In this document: positions 1 through 8,458 of the stretch, one piece after another
Layout of the letters: each line of letters begins with the position of its first letter
Position numbering within the stretch: position 1 is the first letter of the stretch
Assembly (NCBI GenBank): GCA_902406105.1
Contig: CABPCP010000037.1
Location: 1-26,415 of the forward strand
Length of the DNA stretch: 26,415 nt
Source of the DNA: an uncultured Mordavella sp.
Lineage (GTDB): Bacteria; Bacillota; Clostridia; Lachnospirales; Lachnospiraceae
Direction: 5' to 3'
Translations under genes and position numbers: made by a program
Notes under the pieces: generated by a model
The model's database searches: none
What the model saw: only the letters and a program-made list of their open reading frames with translations
What the model was told of the DNA's origin: nothing

Positions 1-13
1 GGGGGCTGGAATG

Positions 14-59
14 TCAATTAGGGCCGGGGGATTTTTAAAAATCCCCCGGCCCTAATTGA
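14..59. terminator. 46-bp perfect palindrome after prfA, possible bidirectional terminator
   Basis: Positions 14-36 and 37-59 are exact reverse complements with no spacer: a GC-rich block (GGGCCGGGGG) flanked by ATTTTT at the centre and TCAATTA at the outer edge. It lies 18 bp after the prfA stop on the minus strand. A transcript from either side could fold into a hairpin with an AU-rich tip. There is no long T-run after the stem, so it is not a textbook intrinsic terminator. It could also be a mobile palindromic repeat. Confidence 0.6.
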
Positions 60-76
60 AAATGCCCTGTCCCTTT

Positions 77-1153
77 TTATCCTTCTTCATTCATATTCGC
101 CAGCTTTGCCGCCTGGTCTGCCGCGGTCAGGCTGTCGATGATCTCGTCCAGATCTCCGTTCAGCACAGAGTCCAGCTTATGCAGAGTCAGCTTGATCCGG
201 TGGTCCGTCACTCTTCCCTGGGGGAAGTTGTAGGTACGGATCTTCTCGGACCGGTCTCCGGTACCGATCTGGCTTCTTCTGGCCTCTGCCTCGGAAGCCT
301 GCTTTTTCTCCATCTCCAGATCGTACAGCTTAGAACGGAGCAGTTTGAACGCCTTCTCTTTATTCTGAAGCTGAGACTTTTCTGTCTGGCTGTAGATCAC
401 GATCCCGGTAGGATAATGGGTCAGACGTACAGCGGAGTCTGTAGTATTGACGCACTGGCCGCCGTTTCCGGATGCTCGCATTACGTCGATACGGATATCT
501 TTTTCATCGATCACCACGTCCACTTCTTCCGCTTCCGGCATAATCGCCACCGTCACCGTAGAGGTGTGGATACGGCCGCCGCTCTCTGTCTCCGGGACAC
601 GCTGTACCCGGTGGACGCCGCTTTCGTATTTCAGCCGGGAATAGGCTCCCTGGCCAGTGATCATGAACACGCATTCTTTGAAACCGCCGATGCCGTTCTC
701 GTTCACGGAGATCATCTCCACCTTCCACCGGCGGCCTTCCGCATAATGGAGATACATCCGGTAGATCTCCGCCGCGAACAGCGCCGCCTCGTCTCCGCCG
801 GCTCCCGCGCGGATCTCCACCATAACGTTCTTGTCATCATTGGGGTCTTTTGGCAGAAGCAGGATCTTCAGCTCATGCTCCAGCTCTTCCACCCTGGCTT
901 TAGCCTCGCTTAACTCTTCCTTGGCCAGCTCCCGCATTTCCTCATCGCTTTCTTCCTCCAGCATATCCAGGCTGTCCTGGATCGCCTGTTTACTGGCCTT
1001 ATATTCCTTATACGCCTCCACGATGGGAGTCAGTTCGTTCTGTTCTTTCATCAGCTTCCGAAACCGTTCCTGGTCATTGGCCACATCCGGCTCCTGAAGC
1101 TCGCTTAAGATCTCATCCAAACGGATGAGCAGATCTTCCAATTTATCAAACAT
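77..1153 (-). CDS. prfA: Peptide chain release factor 1 (RF1)
   Basis: This 358-residue protein terminates translation at UAA and UAG by triggering peptidyl-tRNA hydrolysis on the ribosome. The GGQ motif that enters the peptidyl-transferase centre is at residues 231-233 ([13 protein letters not shown]). The tripeptide at the RF1 stop-codon recognition position is PET at 187-189, in [11 protein letters not shown], where E. coli RF1 has PAT. The N-terminal 100 residues are a charged helical domain, as in the family, and the length is typical. It is the last gene of the DUF1385-prmC-prfA run. PrmC, which methylates the GGQ glutamine, is encoded 25 bp upstream. An AGGAGG-like site precedes the ATG. 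Confidence 0.97.
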   Translation of the reverse strand: MFDKLEDLLIRLDEILSELQEPDVANDQERFRKLMKEQNELTPIVEAYKEYKASKQAIQDSLDMLEEESDEEMRELAKEELSEAKARVEELEHELKILLLPKDPNDDKNVMVEIRAGAGGDEAALFAAEIYRMYLHYAEGRRWKVEMISVNENGIGGFKECVFMITGQGAYSRLKYESGVHRVQRVPETESGGRIHTSTVTVAIMPEAEEVDVVIDEKDIRIDVMRASGNGGQCVNTTDSAVRLTHYPTGIVIYSQTEKSQLQNKEKAFKLLRSKLYDLEMEKKQASEAEARRSQIGTGDRSEKIRTYNFPQGRVTDHRIKLTLHKLDSVLNGDLDEIIDSLTAADQAAKLANMNEEG

Positions 1154-1178
1154 CTCTCGTTTCCTCCTTTACGCCTTT

Positions 1179-2081
1179 CTATCTCAACGCCGCTTTCTCA
1201 AGGGCTCTTTGCTTTCTATATCTTCCTCGGACCACACGGTCGTTTCCCGCCAGGTCTTTCTTTACTTCCACATCCTGATATCCCGCATCTTCCAGCAGCT
1301 CCCGAACCGCTTCCCCCTGGTCCCATCCGATCTCCAGAAGGACCCAGGCGCCGTCTTCCAGATACGCGCCGCTCTCCCCCGCGATCCCGCGGTAGAAATA
1401 CAGTCCGTCATCATGGCCATCCAAGGCGATTCTGGGATCATGGAGCCGCACTTCATCCTGAAGCTCCTCGATCTCTTCTGTAGGGATATAGGGCGGATTG
1501 GATACGAGCAGATCAAAGGCGCCATTCACCTGTCCAAACAGATCACTCTCTATCCATCTAACCCTTTCCGCTGGGATCTTCAGGCATTTCCCATTTTCTT
1601 CCGCCACTTCAAGCGCTTCTCTGGAAATATCCGCACCAGTCCCGGTAAGACCTCTGATTCCTTTTTCTTCTCCCATCTTCATAAGACTTAGGAGAATGCA
1701 GCCAGACCCGGTGCACAGATCTAAGATCTTCATTTCCGGCTCCAGGATCTTCAGGGCTTCTTCTACCAAAAGTTCCGTATCCTGTCTTGGGATCAGCACA
1801 TGCTCATTGACCCGGAAGGGAAATCCCATGAACTCCTGCTCCCCGGTGATATGCTGCAGAGGGATCCTCCGGGCTCTTTCGTCTACCGCTTTCTCGTAGC
1901 GGGAGATTATTTCTTCCCCCATCTCTTCCTTGGGATTCCCGTAATACTCCGCTTTCGTTTTTCCTGTCACATATTCCAGCAGATACCAGGCGTCCAGATC
2001 CGCATCCAGCACGCCGGATGCTTCAAGCCGACTTTTCCCCTCCTGGTACATCTGATGGAGTGTCAAAATTCTCTGCTTCAT
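1179..2081 (-). CDS. prmC: Release factor glutamine N5-methyltransferase
   Basis: This SAM-dependent enzyme methylates the glutamine of the GGQ motif of RF1 and RF2, which raises termination efficiency. Residues 1-85 form the helical substrate-binding domain. The Rossmann-like methyltransferase domain follows, with the SAM-binding motif DLCTGSGC at 121-128 and the family signature NPPY at 195-198 (VSNPPYIPTEEI). The ATG at 2081 is preferred because GGAGAG sits 7 bp upstream; the reading frame runs on to a TTG at 2096 that has no such site. The start lies inside the end of the upstream DUF1385 gene (59-bp overlap), so translation is probably coupled. The target, prfA, is the next gene. Confidence 0.95.
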   Translation of the reverse strand: MKQRILTLHQMYQEGKSRLEASGVLDADLDAWYLLEYVTGKTKAEYYGNPKEEMGEEIISRYEKAVDERARRIPLQHITGEQEFMGFPFRVNEHVLIPRQDTELLVEEALKILEPEMKILDLCTGSGCILLSLMKMGEEKGIRGLTGTGADISREALEVAEENGKCLKIPAERVRWIESDLFGQVNGAFDLLVSNPPYIPTEEIEELQDEVRLHDPRIALDGHDDGLYFYRGIAGESGAYLEDGAWVLLEIGWDQGEAVRELLEDAGYQDVEVKKDLAGNDRVVRGRYRKQRALEKAALR

Positions 2082-2979
2082 ACACTCTCCAGTCAAATAC
2101 CGCTTCCACCGCCGCGATCGCCACTTCGATCATACTTTCATCCGGCTCTTTGGTGGTCAGTTTCTGTATCGCAAGCCCCGGCTTACTTAAGAAATTCACA
2201 ATTGGATTCTCGCTTCTCCCAGCCAGCTTCAAGATCTCATAAGAGACTCCCGCGATCACCGGAAGCAGCAGCACCCGGACTGCCGCACGCATGACCGGGG
2301 ATTCTACCCGGATCAAAAGCAGCAGAATGATGCTGACTGCCAGCACAAAGAACAAGAAGCTGGTCCCGCAGCGTTTGTGCTGCCTGGAACTAATCTTCAC
2401 ATTCTCCACCGTCAGCGGCAGGCCATGTTCAATACAATTGATACACTTATGCTCCGCCCCATGATACATAAAAGTCCGCTGGATGTCTTCCATTCTGGAA
2501 ATGAGCAGTACATAGATGATGAATATGCCAATCCGCACGAATCCTTCGATCACCGTCCGCACATGGTAGGAAGGGATCCAGGATCCCAAAAGGGAAGATA
2601 GGAAATAAGGCAGTACCATAAAGATAGCCACCGCGGCCACTACAGAAAAGGCCACCGTCCCGCCCATGATCCATTTTTCCCGGCGTTCCTTCTTCACTGC
2701 TTCCGCTTCTGTCAGCGGCTTCTCTTCCTTGTCCTCCTCGTAGAAACTGGCGGAAAAAGTCAAAGTTTTGATTCCCAGCACCATAGAATCAATAAAGTTA
2801 AAGATTCCCCGGACGAAGGGTATGGTCGTCAGCGGCTTCCATTTAATGATCCCTTGGTAGGTATCTTTCTGCACAAAAATCTCACCGTCCGGTTTACGAA
2901 CCGCCACGGCGTAATCATCTTTGTGTTTCATCATGATGCCTTCCAGGACCGCCTGGCCTCCAATATTCGATGATTTCAT
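2023..2979 (-). CDS. DUF1385 family membrane protein (YqhQ-like)
   Basis: This 318-residue protein matches DUF1385, including the conserved N-terminus GGQAVLEGIMMK and the motif MYHGAEHKCINCIEHG in the middle. Hydrophobic stretches near residues 105-130, 145-162 and 212-250 suggest about four membrane segments. No biochemical role is known to me. Bacillus YqhQ belongs to this family, and in many Clostridia the gene lies between rpmE and prmC, as here. The start follows AAGGAG. The last 59 bp overlap the start of prmC in another frame, while the hydrophilic C-terminal tail still reads as a plausible protein end. Confidence 0.9.
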   Translation of the reverse strand: MKSSNIGGQAVLEGIMMKHKDDYAVAVRKPDGEIFVQKDTYQGIIKWKPLTTIPFVRGIFNFIDSMVLGIKTLTFSASFYEEDKEEKPLTEAEAVKKERREKWIMGGTVAFSVVAAVAIFMVLPYFLSSLLGSWIPSYHVRTVIEGFVRIGIFIIYVLLISRMEDIQRTFMYHGAEHKCINCIEHGLPLTVENVKISSRQHKRCGTSFLFFVLAVSIILLLLIRVESPVMRAAVRVLLLPVIAGVSYEILKLAGRSENPIVNFLSKPGLAIQKLTTKEPDESMIEVAIAAVEAVFDWRVYEAENFDTPSDVPGGEKSA

Positions 2980-3007
2980 AATACTCCTTTAAAAACCTTA
3001 TCCAAGC

Positions 3008-3040
3008 TAAAAAGGGTTGAGATCTTCAAACCTCAACCCT
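3008..3040 (-). terminator. Intrinsic terminator after rpmE
   Basis: A 9-bp perfect stem (3013-3021 pairs with 3032-3040) with a 10-nt loop is followed on the minus strand by TTTTT (3009-3013 region). It lies 13 bp after the rpmE stop and about 30 bp before the DUF1385 gene. It may therefore be leaky, letting some rpmE transcripts continue into DUF1385-prmC-prfA. Confidence 0.85.
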
Positions 3041-3052
3041 ACACTTGTAAAC

Positions 3053-3256
3053 TTATTTACCCATTCCGTACTTCTTATTGAACTTATCAACACGGCCGCG
3101 AGCCTGAGCAGCTTTCTGCTGTCCCGTGTAGAATGGATGGCACTTGGAACAGATTTCTACGTGGATATCTTTGTTTGTAGAGCCTGTCACAAACGTATTT
3201 CCGCAGTTACAAGTTACCGTTGCCTGGTAATATTCTGGATGGATTCCCTGTTTCAT
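3053..3256 (-). CDS. rpmE: 50S ribosomal protein L31, zinc-binding type
   Basis: This 67-residue component of the large ribosomal subunit begins [10 protein letters not shown], the hallmark start of L31. Cys16 and Cys18 (TCNCGNTF) plus the pair [10 protein letters not shown] at 37-40 form the zinc site, so it is the C+ type rather than the zinc-independent paralogue. It lies directly downstream of rho with its own predicted promoter overlapping the rho stop codon, and ends at a good intrinsic terminator. Length and composition are normal for the family. Confidence 0.97.
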   Translation of the reverse strand: MKQGIHPEYYQATVTCNCGNTFVTGSTNKDIHVEICSKCHPFYTGQQKAAQARGRVDKFNKKYGMGK

Positions 3257-3323
3257 GATTTCACCTCTTCTTTATTATGCTTCGCAAAACGCGATGATAT
3301 TTCGTTTTCTAAACAGCTTTTTT

Positions 3324-3352
3324 ATTGTACCACAAAAGCCGCCTGTTGTCTA
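3324..3352 (-). promoter_or_regulatory. Predicted sigma-A promoter for rpmE, overlapping the rho stop
   Basis: On the minus strand the -35 box TAGACA (3347-3352) and the -10 box TACAAT (3324-3329) are 17 bp apart, each one mismatch from consensus. The -35 box includes the rho stop codon. It would start a leader of about 60 nt before rpmE, allowing expression independent of rho. Confidence 0.7.
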
Positions 3353-4690
3353 TATTAATTTTGTCTTTTTTACCATTTGTATTAATTCCATATTGTTGCG
3401 GGTATGGGAGAACATAGTCAGGATATTGTCCACCGCCTCGTCCGAGCGCAGACCGTTGAGAGCGCGGCGCATAGTCTCCACCGCTTCCAGTTCCTCCCTG
3501 CTAAGCAGAAGATCCTCTCTTCTGGTGCTGGATTTGGGAATATCAATAGCCGGGAACATCCGTTTCTCTGACAGCTTCCGGTCGAGTACCAGCTCCATAT
3601 TTCCGGTTCCTTTGAACTCTTCATAGATCACATCATCCATCTTGCTTCCCGTATCAACCAGCGCCGTCGCGAGAATCGTCAAACTTCCGCCTTCTCTCAT
3701 ATTCCGGGCCGCTCCAAAGAACCGTTTGGGCATATGCAGGGCAGCCGGGTCCAGACCGCCGGAAAGAGTCCTCCCTGATGGCGGCACCGTCAGATTGTAT
3801 GCCCTGGCAAGCCTTGTGATACTGTCCAGCAAGATCATGACATCCTTCTTATGCTCCACCAGACGTTTGGCTCTCTCGATCACCATCTCCGACACCCGCT
3901 TGTGATGCTCCGGAAGTTCATCAAAGGTAGAATAGATAACTTCCACATTTTCTCCTTCGATGGTCTCTTTGATGTCCGTTACCTCTTCCGGCCGCTCATC
4001 GATCAGAAGGATCAAAAGATGGATCTCTGGATTATTCTGCCGCACAGATAGAGCTACCTGCTTTAAAAGCGTCGTTTTACCCGCCTTCGGGGGAGATACG
4101 ATCATTCCTCTCTGTCCCTTTCCAATAGGAGACAATAAATCCATGATGCGCATGGCCGTGCTTGTCCTTCCCCGCTCCAATTTCAGCCGTTCATCCGGGA
4201 AGATCGGAGTCATGTCCTCAAAGTTCGCCCTGCGCATGGCCTTCATAGGATCGATCTCATTGATCTTAGTCAGATAAAGAAGGGCGCTGAATTTCTCCTG
4301 CTGTGTCTTTATACGGGTATGCCCTTCCAGGATATCGCCTGTTTTCAGATTGAATTTACGGATCTGGGATGGAGAGACATAGACGTCATTCTCTCCGGGC
4401 AGATAGTTGTCGCTTCTGATAAAACCATAGCCATCCGGCAGCACTTCCAGGATTCCGCGGGCTACAACGCCGCTGTCCAGTTTGTCGATATCGTGCACTT
4501 CCCGGTCTCCTGTATTGGCAGACATTTCTTTGACCGTGTTCTTCTCAGCCTTCTTTTCCTTTTCATCTTCCTGGAGCATAAGTTCCACCAGTTCCGCTTT
4601 TTTCGCCGCCGAAATGCCTTTGATGCCTCTTGCTTTTGCCAGATCTCTCAACGTGGCAACCGGCAGAGATTCATACTTTTCTCTCATCAT
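3350..4690 (-). CDS. rho: Transcription termination factor Rho
   Basis: This 446-residue hexameric RNA helicase ends transcription of untranslated RNA. Residues 8-40 ([14 protein letters not shown]) form the N-terminal helical region, followed by an acidic linker to about 70. The cold-shock-like RNA-binding domain ([14 protein letters not shown]) starts near 79. The ATPase core has Walker [10 protein letters not shown] at 199-207 and Walker [14 protein letters not shown]. The insertion seen in many Gram-positive Rho proteins is short here. Two adjacent ATGs (4690 and 4687) could start it; AAAGGA lies about 13 bp upstream. It has a divergent promoter region and no intrinsic terminator before rpmE. 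Confidence 0.97.
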   Translation of the reverse strand: MMREKYESLPVATLRDLAKARGIKGISAAKKAELVELMLQEDEKEKKAEKNTVKEMSANTGDREVHDIDKLDSGVVARGILEVLPDGYGFIRSDNYLPGENDVYVSPSQIRKFNLKTGDILEGHTRIKTQQEKFSALLYLTKINEIDPMKAMRRANFEDMTPIFPDERLKLERGRTSTAMRIMDLLSPIGKGQRGMIVSPPKAGKTTLLKQVALSVRQNNPEIHLLILLIDERPEEVTDIKETIEGENVEVIYSTFDELPEHHKRVSEMVIERAKRLVEHKKDVMILLDSITRLARAYNLTVPPSGRTLSGGLDPAALHMPKRFFGAARNMREGGSLTILATALVDTGSKMDDVIYEEFKGTGNMELVLDRKLSEKRMFPAIDIPKSSTRREDLLLSREELEAVETMRRALNGLRSDEAVDNILTMFSHTRNNMELIQMVKKTKLI

Positions 4691-4787
4691 TTTCCGAAAC
4701 TATTCCTTTCATTTATATTCATTTTCTCTTAAAACTGCTCACAACGGGAATCACAGTCTGAATCGACTTCTTGGAAAATATGGGATT

Positions 4788-4816
4788 ATTATACTACATA
4801 TCTTTCCTTTTTTAAA
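4788..4816 (-). promoter_or_regulatory. Predicted promoter for rho
   Basis: On the minus strand TTTAAA (4811-4816) and TATAAT (4788-4793) are 17 bp apart, giving a leader of about 90 nt. The -10 box is perfect and the -35 box is weak (4 of 6). Confidence 0.55.
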
Positions 4817-4858
4817 GCTTTTTTCCTAAACTTTATGGGAACTTTATAGGAAACTTTG

Positions 4859-4887
4859 TTGCTTCAAGCTTTTAGGGATGATATGAT
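4859..4887 (+). promoter_or_regulatory. Predicted promoter for the radical SAM operon
   Basis: TTGCTT (4859-4864) and TATGAT (4882-4887) are 17 bp apart, 45 bp before the ATG at 4932. It diverges from the rho promoter within the same 240-bp gap. AGAAAGGATC provides the ribosome binding site. Confidence 0.55.
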
Positions 4888-4931
4888 AATAAACGGAATA
4901 TCGTTAATTTTCAGAAAGGATCTGTCAGCAT

Positions 4932-5858
4932 ATGGCTGTGCGTTGGGGCGAAAGACGCTACCATTCACTGGACTACTACTTAAAAGAAACCTACGGCGGG
5001 AAACTCTATAAGCTTTCTCTAAACGGAGGTATGACCTGTCCCAACCGGGACGGGACCCTGGGGACCAGAGGATGTATCTTCTGCAGCCAGGGCGGGTCGG
5101 GAGATTTTGCCGCGTCTTCTTCGCTCTCTATCTCCGACCAGATCCAACAGGCAAAGGAACTGGTTTCCCGCAAGTATGGCGGAAGTTCCTATATCGCTTA
5201 CTTTCAGGCTTATTCCAACACCTATGGACCTGTTTCTTATCTGAGGCAGATCTTCACTGAGGCGGTCTCCCATCCGGAAGTTCGCGTTCTCGCCATAGCT
5301 ACCCGGCCGGACTGTCTTCCCAGAGATGTCATTGATCTGCTTAAAGAGTTAAACCAGATCAAGCCTGTATGGGTGGAACTAGGGCTTCAGACCATTCACG
5401 AAGATACCGCCCGCTTTATCCGGAGAGGTTATCCTCTGTCTGTCTTTGAACAGGCGGTTTCTGAACTCCGTGCCGCCGGCATCGAAGTAATCGTCCATAC
5501 CATCCTCGCCCTGCCCGGCGAGACTTCTGATATGATGCTGGACACTCTGCGTTATCTCAACCAAATGGATATCCAAGGGCTTAAACTTCAATTGCTGCAT
5601 ATCCTGAAGGGCACCGACCTGGCAGAGTACTTCCAAGCTAATCCTTTCTGGATTCCTTCCATGGAAGAATATATAGAGCTTCTGGGCTTATGTATCTCGC
5701 ACATCCATCCTGACATCGTGATCCATCGCCTGACCGGCGACGGTCCCAAGTCTCTTCTTATCGCTCCCTCCTGGAGCAGAGACAAGCGGCGGGTGCTGAA
5801 TCAGATACATTCCTATTTAAAACAGAGAAATATCTGGCAAGGAAAGGAGTTGTCTTAA
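4932..5858 (+). CDS. TIGR01212 family radical SAM protein
   Basis: This 308-residue protein belongs to the TIGR01212/YhcC family of radical SAM enzymes. It opens with RYHSLDYYLKETYGGKLYKL and carries the cluster cysteines at 36, 48 and 51 (CPNRDG, GCIFC), a spacing characteristic of this family rather than the usual CxxxCxxC. Later motifs, WVELGLQT and HTILALPGE, fit the TIM-barrel core. A cytosolic 4Fe-4S enzyme is expected; the natural substrate is unknown to me, and a role in RNA or sulfur chemistry is only suggested for the family. It is followed by DUF4364 with stop and start overlapping (TAATG), so the two are translationally coupled. Confidence 0.9.
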   Translation: MAVRWGERRYHSLDYYLKETYGGKLYKLSLNGGMTCPNRDGTLGTRGCIFCSQGGSGDFAASSSLSISDQIQQAKELVSRKYGGSSYIAYFQAYSNTYGPVSYLRQIFTEAVSHPEVRVLAIATRPDCLPRDVIDLLKELNQIKPVWVELGLQTIHEDTARFIRRGYPLSVFEQAVSELRAAGIEVIVHTILALPGETSDMMLDTLRYLNQMDIQGLKLQLLHILKGTDLAEYFQANPFWIPSMEEYIELLGLCISHIHPDIVIHRLTGDGPKSLLIAPSWSRDKRRVLNQIHSYLKQRNIWQGKELS

Positions 5859-6370
5859 TGGCAGAAAGTTTTAAACTCTATAAATTGATCGTTTTATATA
5901 TGCTGGACAAGGTGGATTTCCCCCTGACCAATTCACAGATCTCTGAGTTTGTACTGGACGAGGGATATACCACATATTTCAAACTCCAGCAAGCCATCTC
6001 CGAGCTGGCGGACTCAGGTTTTATCCGGGAAGAGTCTACCCACAGCCGGACCTTTTTCCATCTCACAGAAGAAGGGGAAGAAACAATCCATTATTTCAAA
6101 GATGATATTTCCCCAGCCATACAAAAGGATATCGATGACTTCTTAAAAAACAAGAAATATGATCTGAAAAATGAGGTCTCTATCAAGGCGGACTATTACC
6201 GGACTTCCTCCGGTCAGTACGCCGTCCAGTGCCAGGTGATCGAACAGGGCGCCCCTCTTATCGATCTGACAGTCACTGTTCCCTCGGAAGACGAGGCCCA
6301 AGCCATATCTGGGAACTGGACCCGCAAAAATCAAGAGGTCTACGCCCTGATCATGGAACACCTGCTGTAG
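5858..6370 (+). CDS. DUF4364 family winged-helix protein
   Basis: This 170-residue protein matches DUF4364, common in Clostridia. Residues 8-75 read as a winged helix: helices LYKLIVLYMLDKVD, TNSQISEFVLD and YFKLQQAISELADSGFI, then a wing strand pair ending FFHLTEEG. The C-terminal half is a mixed alpha-beta domain without a recognised ligand site. It is a probable DNA-binding regulator, but its targets are unknown. The start overlaps the stop of the radical SAM gene by one base, and the chromate transporter genes begin 47 bp later with no visible terminator between. Confidence 0.88.
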   Translation: MAESFKLYKLIVLYMLDKVDFPLTNSQISEFVLDEGYTTYFKLQQAISELADSGFIREESTHSRTFFHLTEEGEETIHYFKDDISPAIQKDIDDFLKNKKYDLKNEVSIKADYYRTSSGQYAVQCQVIEQGAPLIDLTVTVPSEDEAQAISGNWTRKNQEVYALIMEHLL

Positions 6371-6417
6371 AAATTCTTGATCTTATTTAAATCAAAAACC
6401 AACTTGAGGATACGTAC

Positions 6418-6969
6418 ATGAAAACGAAATTACTGGGAGAACTCTATATCAGCTTCGCCAAGATCGGCGGACTGACGTTCGGCGGCGGAATGGCCATGCT
6501 CCCCATGCTGCAGCGGGAGATTGTAGAGAACCGCAAATGGTGCCAAGAGGAAGAAGTTCTGGATATGTATGCCATCGGCCAGTGCACCCCCGGCGTTATC
6601 GCCGTAAATACAGCAACCTATGTGGGCTACAGACAGGCAGGGATCCTGGGCGGGATCGTCGCCACTTTTGGCGTGATCTCTCCCTCTATCATCATCATCT
6701 GTCTGATTGCTTCTATCCTGCAGAATTTTATCCACCTGTCGGTGGTCGTACATGCTCTTTCCGGCATCCGGGCCGCGGTCTGTGCATTGATGATCAATAC
6801 TACCATCCAGATGATCCGCAGAGGTGTGGTTGACAAACTGGGCGCCGCTATTTTTCTCATCTCGTTTCTCCTTTCCTGCTTCTCTCCCGTTCCTACGGCT
6901 CTTATCATCATTCTGGCAGGCATCGCGGGTATCACTGCCAAAAAAATCGAGGGGAGGAAATCACTGTGA
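6418..6969 (+). CDS. Chromate transporter family protein, first half
   Basis: This 183-residue integral membrane protein is one short-chain CHR subunit. The conserved motif FAKIGGLTFGGGMAMLPMLQ lies near residues 13-32, followed by GQCTPGVIAVNTATYVGYRQAG, both characteristic of the chromate ion transporter superfamily. About five to six hydrophobic segments follow. Short CHR proteins usually work as a pair of oppositely inserted subunits, and the partner overlaps directly downstream. The true substrate may be sulfate or another oxyanion rather than chromate. GAGGA precedes the ATG. The previous gene is a wHTH protein, but a regulatory link is not shown. Confidence 0.92.
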   Translation: MKTKLLGELYISFAKIGGLTFGGGMAMLPMLQREIVENRKWCQEEEVLDMYAIGQCTPGVIAVNTATYVGYRQAGILGGIVATFGVISPSIIIICLIASILQNFIHLSVVVHALSGIRAAVCALMINTTIQMIRRGVVDKLGAAIFLISFLLSCFSPVPTALIIILAGIAGITAKKIEGRKSL

Positions 6970-7526
6970 TCTACCTCACCCTCGCCTATGAATTCTTTAA
7001 AATCGGCCTTTTTTCCATCGGAGGAGGAATGGCTACCCTGCCTTTCCTTATGGAACTGACCGAAAGATATGACTGGTATACCGCTCAGGAACTGACTAAT
7101 ATGATCGCCATCAGCGAGAGTACTCCCGGCCCTCTTGGCGTTAATATGGCCACCTATGCCGGCTACCACGCCGCCGGGATCCCCGGCGCTCTTGTAGCCA
7201 CCTTCGCTCTGACCGCGCCGGCTCTCATCATCATCGTGATCATCGCCAGATTCTTAGAAAACTTCAGCGAAAACCCAACGGTAAAAGCTCTTTTCTACGG
7301 CATCCGGCCTACGGTTGCGGCTTTGATCGGATATGCTGTTTGGGAACTGCTCCAGATCACTTTATTTACCGCCGCCAGCAGCGGACTTCCCGCTGTAAAC
7401 ATCGCCAATCTGCTGATCTGTTTGTCTGTTCTGGGGCTTATGCAGATAAAATCTTTCAAGAACCTGCATCCTCTTATATGGATCTTAGCAGGCGCTGTTC
7501 TTGGCATCATTCTCAAAATGACATAA
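6966..7526 (+). CDS. Chromate transporter family protein, second half
   Basis: This 186-residue second short-chain CHR subunit carries FFKIGLFSIGGGMATLPFLMEL near the N-terminus and SESTPGPLGVNMATYAGYHAAG at about residues 50-70, matching its partner motif for motif. About six hydrophobic segments are present. The start is GTG at 6966, overlapping the TGA of the first subunit in the sequence GTGA; GAGGGGAGGAAA just upstream supports it. Translation of the two subunits is therefore coupled and likely 1:1. The 3' end overlaps the end of the convergent glucokinase gene by 14 bp. Confidence 0.92.
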   Translation: MIYLTLAYEFFKIGLFSIGGGMATLPFLMELTERYDWYTAQELTNMIAISESTPGPLGVNMATYAGYHAAGIPGALVATFALTAPALIIIVIIARFLENFSENPTVKALFYGIRPTVAALIGYAVWELLQITLFTAASSGLPAVNIANLLICLSVLGLMQIKSFKNLHPLIWILAGAVLGIILKMT

Positions 7527-8445
7527 GCTTCGCCGCTCCGCAGATCCCGGCGTCATTTCCAAGTTCCGCCAATACAAAACGTACATTCTGATTGGAGAAA
7601 AAGGCTTTCTCATGGTAATACTTTTCTACATATTCCAAAAGGATCTCTCCGGCTTTGGATACTCCTCCGCCGATCACGATCACGGCGGGATCCGTGATCA
7701 CAGCGATATTGGCCAACGCATGTCCCAAGTATGCGCCAAATTCTTCCACAATCTCTTCCGCCACTTTATCGCCTTCTTTTAACGCGTCAAACACCATCTT
7801 CGCGCTGACTTTTCTTCCCCGCAGAATGGACGGGTCGTCATTTTTGTGAAGCCGGATCCTGGCGATCCTGGCAATTCCTGTGGCGGAAGCATATTGTTCC
7901 AGACATCCCTGTTTGCCGCAGCCGCATCGATCTTTTTCTTCATAGTTTACACAGATATGGCCGATCTCTCCGCCGGCTCCATTCGCTCCGGTCAGAGGGA
8001 GCCCGTTGACGATAATACCTCCGCCAACGCCTGTTCCCAATGTGACCATCACAAGATCTTTATAACCCTTTCCCCCTCCCAGCCACATTTCACCAAGGGC
8101 GGCCACATTAGCGTCATTTCCTACAGCCGCTTTGAATCCGGTCAGTTCTTCCATTTCCCGCTTTACTTCTTTATACCCCCATCCAAGGTTCGCGGTCTTC
8201 TGTACAATCCCTTCCTCATCCACAGGAGCCGGAATTCCAATCCCAATCCCTTTGATCTGATCTTTGGGAATCTTTGTCTCAAAAAGTTTCTTTTCCAAAG
8301 ACTGCGCGATATCCGGAAGGATTGCTTTGCCCTCATTCTCCGTTTTCGTGGGAATCTCCCATTTGTCCATAAGGATCCCATCGGTCTGGAACAGACCGAT
8401 CTTCACTGATGTTCCTCCAATATCCACACCAAAACAATATTTCAT
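7513..8445 (-). CDS. ROK family glucokinase
   Basis: This 310-residue cytosolic kinase phosphorylates glucose to glucose 6-phosphate with ATP. The phosphate-binding motif DIGGTSVKIGLF is at 8-19, the catalytic aspartate is in GNDANVAALGE (Asp111), and GGEIGH at 158-163 leads into the ROK zinc motif CGCGKQGCLE with Cys174, Cys176 and Cys181 beside His163. These features are those of the Firmicutes GlkA type rather than a ROK repressor, since no N-terminal helix-turn-helix is present. It starts 13 bp after the hprK stop, so the pair is one operon linking glucose entry to catabolite control. Confidence 0.92.
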   Translation of the reverse strand: MKYCFGVDIGGTSVKIGLFQTDGILMDKWEIPTKTENEGKAILPDIAQSLEKKLFETKIPKDQIKGIGIGIPAPVDEEGIVQKTANLGWGYKEVKREMEELTGFKAAVGNDANVAALGEMWLGGGKGYKDLVMVTLGTGVGGGIIVNGLPLTGANGAGGEIGHICVNYEEKDRCGCGKQGCLEQYASATGIARIARIRLHKNDDPSILRGRKVSAKMVFDALKEGDKVAEEIVEEFGAYLGHALANIAVITDPAVIVIGGGVSKAGEILLEYVEKYYHEKAFFSNQNVRFVLAELGNDAGICGAAKLMSF

Positions 8446-8458
8446 AAAACTCCGCCCC

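Noticed and set aside
56..913. A 285-codon plus-strand frame opposite prfA
   Set aside because: It lies fully antisense to a clear RF1 gene, and its composition (His, Leu and Arg rich) is typical of a shadow.
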